Shown: piece after piece, positions 28,693-36,227 of the stretch | Layout of the letters: each line of letters opens with the position of its first letter | Numbering within the stretch: the stretch's first letter is position 1 | Source of the DNA: Methylobacterium sp. SyP6R | GTDB taxonomy: Bacteria; Pseudomonadota; Alphaproteobacteria; Rhizobiales; Beijerinckiaceae | Length of the DNA stretch: 64,000 nucleotides | NCBI RefSeq assembly: GCF_019216885.1 | Contig: NZ_JAAQRC020000001.1 | Location: 5,335,501-5,399,500 of the forward strand | Reading direction: 5' to 3' | The notes under the pieces: generated by a model | What the model was told of the DNA's origin: nothing | Seen by the model: only the letters and a program-made list of their open reading frames with translations | Databases searched by the model: none | Translations under genes and position numbers: made by a program

Positions 28693-29288
28693 GACAGCTC
28701 GGTCGATTGGGCGATGCGGTGGAAGCGCCCCCCGGCGGCGAGCCCGAACCAGCTTTCGCCCGCCTCCTCGCGCTCCTCGCAGAGGTCCACGAGGTCGTAA
28801 GCGAGCGCCCGGGTGAGGCGGGCCCAGAGGCCGTGCCGCACGGCGATGTAGGGCTTGAACCCGCCCTCCGGGTCGCGCTCGACCCGCAAGGGGTGGGATT
28901 CGTCGAGGGGCACGACATCGTCGAGGTTGGTGCGGAAGGCGATGGCGCGGGTCTCGCCCTCGCCCTCCACCGCCATCTCGACCGCCAGGAAGGCCGCGTC
29001 CTCGACCTCGATCCCGACCCGCTCCACCGGCGTCACCAGCACCGTGCGCCCGTCGGGGTCGCGCCGCAGGATCGTCGAGAAGAGCTTGACCAGGGCCGGC
29101 CGGGTGATCGGGCTGCCGTTGTAGTGCCAGGTCCCGTCTCCGGCGATCCGCATCGGGATCTCGCCGCAATAATCGGGATTCCAGCGATCCACCGGCGGCG
29201 GGCCGCGCCGGCTCCCCTCGGCGCCCAGCGCCGCGGTCAGTCGTTCGAGGACCCCGCCGGGCGGGGCGCCGTTCGGATCGTGCGTCAT
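28689..29288 (-). CDS. DUF1285 family protein
   Basis: A 199-residue soluble protein with the DUF1285 core (WNPDYCGEIPMRIAGDGTWH, then the GSPITRPALVKLFSTILRRD motif and LTPVERVGIEVEDAAF-like strand). No catalytic role has been established for the family. First gene of the operon leading to cca; its stop overlaps the Nudix start. Confidence 0.85.
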   Translation of the reverse strand: MTHDPNGAPPGGVLERLTAALGAEGSRRGPPPVDRWNPDYCGEIPMRIAGDGTWHYNGSPITRPALVKLFSTILRRDPDGRTVLVTPVERVGIEVEDAAFLAVEMAVEGEGETRAIAFRTNLDDVVPLDESHPLRVERDPEGGFKPYIAVRHGLWARLTRALAYDLVDLCEEREEAGESWFGLAAGGRFHRIAQSTELS

Positions 29289-29650
29289 CCGCCTCTACAT
29301 AGCGGATCGGGGCGGCTTGTGCAGGCGTCGCCACGGGGAAGTCGCCATCGGTCCCTTTCGGGGGCCTCCACTCGCCATGCCGTCCGGCGCGGGCGCGACG
29401 GACGAGCGGGACAGGGGCTCCCGGGGGCGCAGCCGTGGCGGAAGAGATCGCCACTGGCGAGCCAGGCAACCCTTATCCCGGCTCCTGAAGCGGTCGCGAT
29501 CGACCGAAACGGATCGATAAAAATAAAACACCCGCAAATCGTCAAGAACTGGCGGTTGAATCGCCCGAAGATTCAAATTCGAGATTTCTTAAGTCGTATT
29601 AATTGCGTCTTTACAAAAAGTTTCATAGCGTAACGAGGTAACGGAAAAAG
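29289..29650. other. Divergent intergenic region, AT-rich on the right
   Basis: This 362-base spacer separates the divergent DUF1285 and TadE/TadG-like genes. Bases 29510-29650 are strikingly AT-rich for this genome (ATAAAAATAAAACACC, GTATTAATTGCG, AAAAAGTTTCATAG), which suggests a promoter for the right-hand gene. No protein gene, tRNA or convincing hairpin is visible. Confidence 0.5.
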
Positions 29651-30148
29651 ATGCTGATGAATTGGGACGTCATGGCTAAAGTCGTCTCCTTCGCTCGTCA
29701 GCAGGGAGGAGGCGTCGCCTTCGTCTTCGCGATCCTGTTTCCCATCGTGATGGGCAGCGTCGGATTCGGCGTCGATTATGCGACGTGGCTGGTCCGCAAG
29801 CAGCAGCTCCAGGCCATCGCCGATGCGACGGCGCTCGCCGTCGTCTCCGACATGCAGGTCGCCGGCTACGACCGGGGCCGGGCGCAGGCCGTGGCGGAAG
29901 GCCAGGTGCGCAGCCTGGCGGCGGACAAGCTCGGTGGAGACCCGATCACGGTCGCGACCGAGCCGGTCACCCGCAAGCCCGCGGCGAACCCGGACGATTC
30001 CTTCACGGTGGCCCTGGCCAACGACCGGGACCAGCCGCCCACGGGCGTGAGGGTGACCCTGTCGCAGCGCAAGCGCGCCATCATGACCAAGTTCGTCACC
30101 GCCTGGGAGGCCGGCCGCGGCAGGCCGGGCGAGTCTCACGTCGGTTGA
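29651..30148 (+). CDS. TadE/TadG-like pilus-assembly membrane protein (short form)
   Basis: A 165-residue protein with one N-terminal membrane helix in the TadE/TadG arrangement: ARQQGGGVAFVFAILFPIVM, then GSVGFGVDYATWLVRKQQLQ and AIADATALAVVSD. That is the Flp-pilus Tad-G-like N-terminal motif. Full TadG proteins are usually much longer and carry a von Willebrand-type domain, absent here, so this is a short or truncated relative. The last 13 bases overlap the converging thioesterase gene. The purine-rich AACGGAAAAAG precedes the ATG. Confidence 0.75.
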   Translation: MLMNWDVMAKVVSFARQQGGGVAFVFAILFPIVMGSVGFGVDYATWLVRKQQLQAIADATALAVVSDMQVAGYDRGRAQAVAEGQVRSLAADKLGGDPITVATEPVTRKPAANPDDSFTVALANDRDQPPTGVRVTLSQRKRAIMTKFVTAWEAGRGRPGESHVG

Positions 30149-30567
30149 GTCTCCGGCCGGCGGCGCAGGATCTTCCACACCCCGGTGGCGGTGGCGACGA
30201 TGCGCCCCGCGCTGCGCGCGTCGCCGCGCAGGAAGACCAGGCTCTGGGTGCGCTGCACCACCTCGGGCGTCATCGTGATCGTCTCGCCGATCCGGCCCGC
30301 CGAGACGAACTGCATCTCGAACTGCACCGTGACGCAGTTCGCCCCGCCGGCGGCCCGCATGGCGGCAAAGCCCAGCGCCCGGTCGGCGAAGGTCATCATC
30401 ATGCCGCCCTGGACCACGCCGATCAGGTTGGCGTGCTTGGGCTCGGCCCGGAACGCGAAGCTGATCGTCTCGCCCTCCTCGCGCAGCAGAACCGGGCCGA
30501 CCAGGGAGAGGAAGCCCGGATCGTCGAAGGGGCGCCAGCCGGCCGGGTCGGAATCGGGGGTGGTCAT
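30136..30567 (-). CDS. PaaI-like hotdog thioesterase
   Basis: A 143-residue hotdog-fold protein with the helix motif GVVQGGMMMTFADRALGFAA, the conserved VTVQFEMQFVSAGRIGE strand and a terminal VWKILRRR. It fits acyl-CoA thioesterases of the PaaI/YbgC-like group. The substrate is unknown. ATG 30567 is preferred because homology begins soon after. It faces the TadE/TadG-like gene and is divergent from a second thioesterase at 30658, which belongs to the same superfamily. Confidence 0.85.
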   Translation of the reverse strand: MTTPDSDPAGWRPFDDPGFLSLVGPVLLREEGETISFAFRAEPKHANLIGVVQGGMMMTFADRALGFAAMRAAGGANCVTVQFEMQFVSAGRIGETITMTPEVVQRTQSLVFLRGDARSAGRIVATATGVWKILRRRPETQPT

Positions 30568-30657
30568 GGGCGGACTCGGGTGTTGAGGGCGCTGGACAGC
30601 GCGGCCGCGGCCGTGCCTCAACGTGCCTTACCAAGAAAATCCACAGGGAGGGGTCCT

Positions 30658-31098
30658 TTGACCGACCAGACACCCGACGCGCGCGTGCGCGCCAGCTTCG
30701 ACCGGCAGGGCCTGATGCGGACCCTCGGCGCCAGCCTCGGGGCGGTGTCGCCCGGTGAAGTCGAGATCGCGCTCGTTCCCGGCCCGGCAGTGTCGCAGCA
30801 GCATGGCTTCGTCCATGCCGGTGCTGTGAGCGCCATCGCCGACAGCGCCGCGGGCTACGCCGCCCTCACCGTGATGCCGCCCGGCGCCGGGGTGCTGACG
30901 GCGGAGTTCAAGATCAACCTGCTGGCCCCGGCCGCAGGCAACCGCATCGTGGCGCGGGGGCGAGTGGTGAAGGCCGGCCGGACCCTGACCCTGGCCCAGG
31001 CGGAGGTGTTTGCGGAGAATGACGGCCGCGAGCGGCTCGTCGCGATGCTGACCGCCACCCTGATGGCCGTCCAGGGCCGGGACGGCATCGGCGATTGA
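30658..31098 (+). CDS. PaaI-family hotdog thioesterase
   Basis: A 146-residue thioesterase with the PaaI signature QQHGFVHAGAVSAIADSAAG and FKINLLAPAAGNRIVARGRV. A TTG start at 30658 is chosen because GGGAGGGG lies just upstream and the first ATG would lose conserved N-terminal sequence. A very long GC hairpin follows the stop. It is distinct in sequence from the divergent neighbour at 30136-30567, so this is not a recent tandem duplication. Confidence 0.85.
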   Translation: MTDQTPDARVRASFDRQGLMRTLGASLGAVSPGEVEIALVPGPAVSQQHGFVHAGAVSAIADSAAGYAALTVMPPGAGVLTAEFKINLLAPAAGNRIVARGRVVKAGRTLTLAQAEVFAENDGRERLVAMLTATLMAVQGRDGIGD

Positions 31099-31135
31099 CG
31101 ACCCGGCCCCGGCGGGCGCCGCCGGGGCCGGGTCG
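31099..31135. terminator. Perfect 16-bp hairpin between convergent genes
   Basis: CGACCCGGCCCCGGCG (31099-31114), a five-base loop and its exact complement (31120-31135) lie between the thioesterase stop and the cytochrome c stop. It is symmetric and suited to end transcripts from both sides, although T runs are absent. Confidence 0.6.
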
Positions 31136-31139
31136 GCGC

Positions 31140-31496
31140 TTACTTCTGGGTCTCGAGGTAGGCTTCCAGGTCCTTGATCTTCTTGTCGTCCTTGACGCCG
31201 GCGAAGATCATCTTGTTGCCGGGGACCTTGGCCTTCGGGTCCTTGATGTATTCCATGAAGGTGGCCGAATCCCAGGTCAGGCCGGAATTCTTCATCGCGG
31301 CCGAGTAGTTGTAGCCCTCGTGGGTGCCGGCCTTGCGGCCGATGAGGCCCTTGAGGTCCGGACCGACGCCGTTCTTGCCGAAGGCATGGCAGGCCTTGCA
31401 CTGGGTGAAGACCTTCTCGCCGGCGGCGGCGTCCTGGGCCTGGGCGGCGAAGGGGAGAAGGGCCGCAAGGGCGGCACCGAGGATGAGCTGACGCAT
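31140..31496 (-). CDS. Class I cytochrome c (c2/c550-like)
   Basis: A 118-residue periplasmic cytochrome c. A signal peptide (MRQLILGAALAALLPFAAQA) is followed by the haem-binding CKACH (Cys33, Cys36, His37) and the methionine-ligand region KVPGNKMIFAGVKD. The length and the GVGPDLKGLIGRKAGT loop match cytochrome c2-type electron carriers. GGAGGGAAC lies just before the ATG. Confidence 0.93.
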   Translation of the reverse strand: MRQLILGAALAALLPFAAQAQDAAAGEKVFTQCKACHAFGKNGVGPDLKGLIGRKAGTHEGYNYSAAMKNSGLTWDSATFMEYIKDPKAKVPGNKMIFAGVKDDKKIKDLEAYLETQK

Positions 31497-31766
31497 GAGG
31501 TTCCCTCCAACGGACGTCGTTCGCGACCGGCCACCCGGGATATGGCCCAGCCTGCAATTTGGACCAGTTAAAAACGCCGACGGTTCGCGACGGGTCCCGT
31601 GCGGCGAAAAGAAGCTGTGCCGCGGCTCAACGCAATCGGACGAAGGTGCGGGGCGAACGGATGGATGGGCGCGGTCCCTCGCCTGCATTATGATGGCGCA
31701 CGAGCGACCGCCCGACCGGTCGGATGAAATTCCGCGAGACTCCCCGCAAGATTCCGAGGATACGCC

Positions 31767-33200
31767 ATGACCATCGCCTTCCCGTTGCCCGATCCCGCGA
31801 TCCTCGCCCGCCGCGACGCGATCGTGGAGGGCCTGCGCGGCCTGGTGGCGCCGGAGGCGCTGGTGACGAGCGAGGACGAGCGCCGCGCCTTCGAGACCGA
31901 CGGCCTCACCGCCTACCGCAAGATGCCGCTCGCCGTGGTGCTGCCTTCGACCACCGCCGAAGTGTCGGCGGTGATGCGCTACTGCCACGAGGCCGGGGTC
32001 AAGGTGGTGCCCCGCGGCGCCGGCACCTCGCTCGCCGGCGGCGCCATCGCGCAGGAGGATGCGGTGATCCTGGGTGTGGCCAAGATGAACCGGGTGCTCG
32101 ACGTCGATTTTTCGAACCGCACCGCCCGGGTCCAGGCCGGCATCACCAACCTCGCCATCAGCGCGGCGGTGGCCCACGAGGGCTTCTTCTACGCCCCCGA
32201 CCCGTCGAGCCAGCTCGCCTGCACCATCGCGGGCAACATCGCGATGAATTCGGGCGGGGCGCATTGCCTCAAATACGGCGTCACCACCAACAACCTGATG
32301 GGCGTGACGCTCGTCATGGTCGACGGCACCGTGGTGGAGATCGGCGGCGACCACCTCGACGCCGCCGGCTACGACCTGCTCGGCCTGATCTGCGGCTCGG
32401 AGGGCCAGCTCGGCATCGTCACCGAGGCAAGCGTGCGGATCCTGCGGGCGGCGGAGGGCGCGCGCCCGGCGCTGATGGGCTTCGGCACGGTCGAGGATGC
32501 GGGCGCCTGCACGGCGGCGATCATCGGCGCCGGCATCATCCCGGTGGCGATCGAATACATGGACCGCGAGGCGATCACGATCTGTGAGGCCTTCGCCCAT
32601 GCCGGCTACCCGCTCGATGCCGAGGCGATGCTGATCATCGAGGTCGAAGGCTGCAAGGAGGAATGCGACGCGATGCTCGCCCGCATCGTCGAGATCGCCA
32701 AGCCCTTCAACCCGACGAGCCTGAAGGTGTCGCAATCGGAGGCCGAGAGCGCCGCGATCTGGAAGGGCCGCAAGTCGGCCTTCGGCGCGACGGGGCGCAT
32801 CTCCGACTACATCTGCATGGACGGCACCATCCCGACCGGGCAATTGCCGCGCGTGCTGGAGCGGATCGGCGAGATCACCCAATCCTATGGTCTTCGTTGC
32901 GCCAACGTCTTCCATGCCGGCGACGGCAACCTGCACCCCCTGATCCTGTTCGACATCAACACGCCCGGCGAGATGGAGAAGGCCGAGGCCGCCGGCGAGG
33001 AGATGCTGAAGCTCTGCGTCGAGGTCGGCGGCTGCCTCACCGGCGAGCACGGCGTCGGCATCGAGAAGCGCGACCTGATGAATGTCCAGTACAACCCCGA
33101 GGATCTGCACCAGCAGATGCGGGTGCGGGCGGTGTTCGATCCGGCCTGGCTGATGAACCCGGCCAAGGTCTTCCCGCTGGAGGGGCGGATCGCCGCGTGA
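31767..33200 (+). CDS. FAD-linked oxidase, glycolate oxidase subunit GlcD-like
   Basis: A 477-residue PCMH-type flavoenzyme: VVPRGAGTSLAGGAI, CTIAGNIAMNSGGAHCLKYG and GSEGQLGIVTEASVRIL in the FAD domain, and NVFHAGDGNLHPLILFD with CLTGEHGVGIEKRDLM in the C-terminal part. These are the GlcD features, but glcE and glcF are not adjacent, so glycolate oxidation with partners encoded elsewhere or a different D-hydroxyacid substrate is possible. Its TGA overlaps the GTG of the decayed SWIM gene (GTGA). Confidence 0.88.
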   Translation: MTIAFPLPDPAILARRDAIVEGLRGLVAPEALVTSEDERRAFETDGLTAYRKMPLAVVLPSTTAEVSAVMRYCHEAGVKVVPRGAGTSLAGGAIAQEDAVILGVAKMNRVLDVDFSNRTARVQAGITNLAISAAVAHEGFFYAPDPSSQLACTIAGNIAMNSGGAHCLKYGVTTNNLMGVTLVMVDGTVVEIGGDHLDAAGYDLLGLICGSEGQLGIVTEASVRILRAAEGARPALMGFGTVEDAGACTAAIIGAGIIPVAIEYMDREAITICEAFAHAGYPLDAEAMLIIEVEGCKEECDAMLARIVEIAKPFNPTSLKVSQSEAESAAIWKGRKSAFGATGRISDYICMDGTIPTGQLPRVLERIGEITQSYGLRCANVFHAGDGNLHPLILFDINTPGEMEKAEAAGEEMLKLCVEVGGCLTGEHGVGIEKRDLMNVQYNPEDLHQQMRVRAVFDPAWLMNPAKVFPLEGRIAA

Positions 33201-34417
33201 GCGGGAAACGGGGCGGCAAGAAAGCCCCCTGCAAGAAGGCCCCCGGCAAGCCTGCTACTCGCGAGGCGAAGGCCGAGTCTTCCCTGCCGGGCGAGGCGGC
33301 GATCAAGGCGCTCGCCGACCCGGAGGTGGTCGAGCGCGGCCGCGTGGTGGCGCGCTCGGGCGCCGTCTCCGACCTCGTGTGCCGCGGCGACCAGCTCGTC
33401 GCCGCGGTCGCGGGCAGCGAGAACGCGCCCTAACGGGTCAGGGTCCGGCTGACGGATCGCGGCGTGGCGGATGACCGCTGCACCTGCCCCTACGAGTGGG
33501 GCGGGGCCTGCAAGCACGTCGTCGCGACCCTGCTCGCCGCGGCCGAGCCCGGGGGCGGTGGCCGAGCGGTCGACCCTGCGCCGGCTCCGCGACGACCTGC
33601 CGCGCGAGGCCCTGGCCGACCTGCTGGTGCGCCGGGCCGAGGCCGATCCCGACCTCGCCGGCCGGATCGAGGCCGAGCTTGCTGCGCTGCCCGGCCGCGG
33701 CCCCGTCGATCCGGCGCCGATCGCCGCGCAGGCCCGTACGCTTCTCGGCCGGCAGATCAAGCGCGATTACCGGGACGATTACGAGGCCCACGGCCCGGCC
33801 GACGCGCTGAAGCAGCTGGTGGACAAGGCGGTGCCGTTCCTGGAGGCCGGCGACGGACGCAACGCGCTCAAGATCCCGGTGGCGGTGGCCGAGCCGTTCA
33901 TCGAGCAATGGCTCGGCTACTACGTCGAGACCGACGAGGACATGTACCGCCTGTTCACGGGTCTCGACCGGATGATGGCCGAGGCGGCGCTGATGAGCGA
34001 CCTCAGCGCCGATGAGCGCGGGTCCCTGCGCGAGACGATCGGGGGCTGGGAGGACGACCTCAACGACTACGCGCCCGAGGATGGCTTCTTCCTCGTCACC
34101 GCGGCCTTGAGGACGGCTTGGGACGATCCGGCCCTGCGGGCGGTGCTCGCCGGCAAGACGGGAGCGGCCCTACCGGAGAGCGAGGAGGAGAACCCGGAGC
34201 CGATCGCCGTGCGCCTGCGGGTGCTCGCGGCCGCGGCGCGCACCGACGAATACCTCAACCTCGCCCGCGCTGCCGGGGACGAGGCCGCCCTCGCCGGGAT
34301 GTGCTGGTGCGCCTCGGCCGGATCGACGAGGCCGTGCTGATGCGTCTCGCCGAAGCAGCCCTGGAGCGCGACCCGGCCTGGGTGATCCGCTTCGCCGAGG
34401 CGAAGGCGAAGCCCCTC

Positions 34418-35659
34418 CTAAATAGAAACTGGCTCTACGGGTTTGATTTCGCACGCAAATCCAAGGCGCTCGATCTGCCGCACGAGCGCCTTGGCGCGGA
34501 TGGTCGGGGCCGCCTTGCGGCCGTGATCAGGCCCGGGATCGACGTAAGCCGTGCCGGCCTTGAGCATGTGATAGATCGCGGTCAACATCGAAGCGGCGAC
34601 CGCGCAGATCGCCTTCTTGGGGCCGCGCCGGCCGCGCAAGCGCTGGAACTGCGCCCTGATGTAGCTCGCCTTCTTGCGCACTCCGGCCCAGGCGGCCTGC
34701 ACCAAGGCCGTCTTGAGCCAGGGCGCGCCCTTGCGCAGTCGCGTCGAGCGCCGCTTGCCCGCGCTCTCGTCGTTTCTCGGGCACAGCCCGGCCCAGGAGA
34801 TCAGATGGCCGGCGGTCGGGAAGCGGCTCATGTCGGGGCCGATCTCGGAGAGGATCACCTGCGCGGTGAGGTCACTGATGCCCGGGATCGTCACCAGCAG
34901 CTTCACCGCTTCCCGGAAAGGGCCGAGGTCGCGCTCCACCTGCGCGTCGATCTCCGCGATCGCTCGCCCCAACCCGTCGTACTGGCGTAGATGCACACCG
35001 AGCAGGAAACGGTGGTGATCCCCGATCCGGCCCGTGAGCGCGGCCCGGATCGCCTCGGGCGCCGCCTTCACCCGCGGGCTGACCAGCGCCTGCAGCCCAG
35101 CCGGATCGCGCTCGCCCTTGACCAGCGCGTCGAGCACGGCGCGACCGGACTGGCCCATGATGTCGGTGAGCACCGAGGCGAGCTTGAGGTTGGCCTCCTC
35201 GAGGGTCTTCTGGATGCGCTGGACGTGGCTGGCCTGCTCGCGGACCAGTTGCTTGCGGGTGCGCAGCAGGTCGCGCATCGCCTGGGTCTGAGCCTCGGGC
35301 ACGAAGCTGGCGCGGATCAGGCCGTGGGCGAGCAGGTCGGAGAGCCAGACCGCGTCGGCGACGTCGGTCTTGCGGCCGGGCACGTTCTTGACATGGGCGG
35401 CATTGGCCAGGATCAGGGTGCGGCTGTCGGCGTCGAGGACCTGCCAGACCGGGCGCCAGTAGATGCCGGTCGCCTCCATGGCGACATGGGTGCAGGCGTG
35501 CTCGTCGAGCCAGGCGGAGAGGTCGAGCAGAGCGGGCGTGGTGGTGGCAAACGTACGCACCTCACGCTGAACCTCGCTGCTCTCGGCCAGACGGATGGCT
35601 GCGACGACGGTGTCCTTGTGAACATCGAGGGCGGCGCAGCGGGGGTAGAGGACCTTCAT
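34418..35659 (-). CDS. IS110-family transposase
   Basis: A 413-residue DEDD transposase. The N-terminal RuvC-like domain has CAALDVHKDTVVAAI, VAMEATGIYW, NAAHVKNVPGRKTDVADAVW and the matching acidic residues; the C-terminal Transposase_20 domain has LLVTIPGISDLTAQVILSEI and FPTAGHLISWAGLCPRNDES with the catalytic serine region. ATG 35659 is six bases after GGAG. The gene appears intact, so the element may still be mobile. Confidence 0.95.
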   Translation of the reverse strand: MKVLYPRCAALDVHKDTVVAAIRLAESSEVQREVRTFATTTPALLDLSAWLDEHACTHVAMEATGIYWRPVWQVLDADSRTLILANAAHVKNVPGRKTDVADAVWLSDLLAHGLIRASFVPEAQTQAMRDLLRTRKQLVREQASHVQRIQKTLEEANLKLASVLTDIMGQSGRAVLDALVKGERDPAGLQALVSPRVKAAPEAIRAALTGRIGDHHRFLLGVHLRQYDGLGRAIAEIDAQVERDLGPFREAVKLLVTIPGISDLTAQVILSEIGPDMSRFPTAGHLISWAGLCPRNDESAGKRRSTRLRKGAPWLKTALVQAAWAGVRKKASYIRAQFQRLRGRRGPKKAICAVAASMLTAIYHMLKAGTAYVDPGPDHGRKAAPTIRAKALVRQIERLGFACEIKPVEPVSI

Positions 35660-35716
35660 CACGATCTCCTTGCCGTCAGGCCGCCGGCGCAGGCTCCCGT
35701 GAGATCAAATCTAAAT
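34418..35716 (-). mobile_element. IS110-family insertion sequence
   Basis: About 1.3 kb carrying one IS110 transposase. The hexamer CTAAAT is found at both edges (34418-34423 and 35711-35716), consistent with the short direct repeats or shared end sequence of IS110 elements, which lack normal terminal inverted repeats. The SWIM gene coding frame stops exactly at the left edge. The precise ends are inferred, not proved. The 180 bases between 35717 and the family C repeat are of unknown origin. Confidence 0.75.
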
Positions 35717-35898
35717 GACGCGCTCCGGGGCTGGCCCGAGGACCGGCCCGTGACGCAAGCGAGGGGACTGAAGAGGAGCCCGGATCCAACTGATACGCGG
35801 GGTCTGGCACACCAAAGACGAACCGATCTCTCCGCCGACGGCAAGTCCACTCTGCCATATGTTTCATCCGCAAGGGACCGCGAAGCCGGTGACGAACT

Positions 35899-36005
35899 GA
35901 TACGAAATCCGGAAGATCACTTCCGGATTTCGTATCATCAGCCCGCGCGGCGCCTGAGCGAAGCCGCTTTCCGCATCGCGAAGCGATCAATCGGAAAGCG
36001 TATGA
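35899..36005. repeat. Palindromic repeat family C, copy 2
   Basis: A 107-bp copy: GATACGAAATCCGGAAG with its complement, the CGCGCGGCGC linker, then GCTTTCCG...CGGAAAGC around ATCGC-GAA-GCGAT. Relative to copy 1 the changes T/A to G/C in the first stem and A to C, T pairs in the second occur on both arms. It lies within the remains of the SWIM gene. Confidence 0.9.
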
Positions 36006-36227
36006 CCCGGGGACCCCACGCCTACGAGCAGGCCTCCGCCTGGCTCGGCCGCGCGAAGCAGGGCTGCTCGGCGCAGGGCCGGCAGACGGCGTGGACCGTC
36101 CGGATCGGTGACCTGATCGCCGAGCACAAGCGGCGCTACAAGCTGAAGCCGCTCTTGGAGGCGTTGCGTTAGGTCACGCCCCCATCGACGTCCACCCGGA
36201 CAGTGGCGACCCGGGCGGGCCGCCGGA

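Larger units (their letters stand above)
33197..36172 (+). pseudogene. SWIM zinc-finger protein gene, decayed and interrupted by IS110 and repeat C
   Basis: The original gene starts at GTG 33197, coupled to the GlcD-like gene. In-frame TAA at 33433 stands where a Tyr codon is expected; reading through it in the same frame gives RVRVRLTDRGVADDRCTCPY and CKHVVATLLAAAEPG, the CxCPY...CKH SWIM signature. A frameshift follows near 33555, then a long frame (LRRLRDDLPREALADLLVRR to about 34300), a second frameshift, and VLVRLGRIDEAVLMRLAEAA up to the IS110 insertion at 34418. The C-terminus is found beyond the IS and a family C repeat at 36006-36172 (PHAYEQASAWLGRAKQG through KYKL-type ending RRYKLKPLLEALR). 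The insertions and stops mean no functional protein is expected. Confidence 0.8.

Noticed and set aside
34991..36172. Single 393-codon gene covering the IS right end and SWIM C-terminus
   Set aside because: The frame is a chance fusion of antisense transposase, spacer, repeat C and the SWIM gene tail; only the last 55 codons look like protein.
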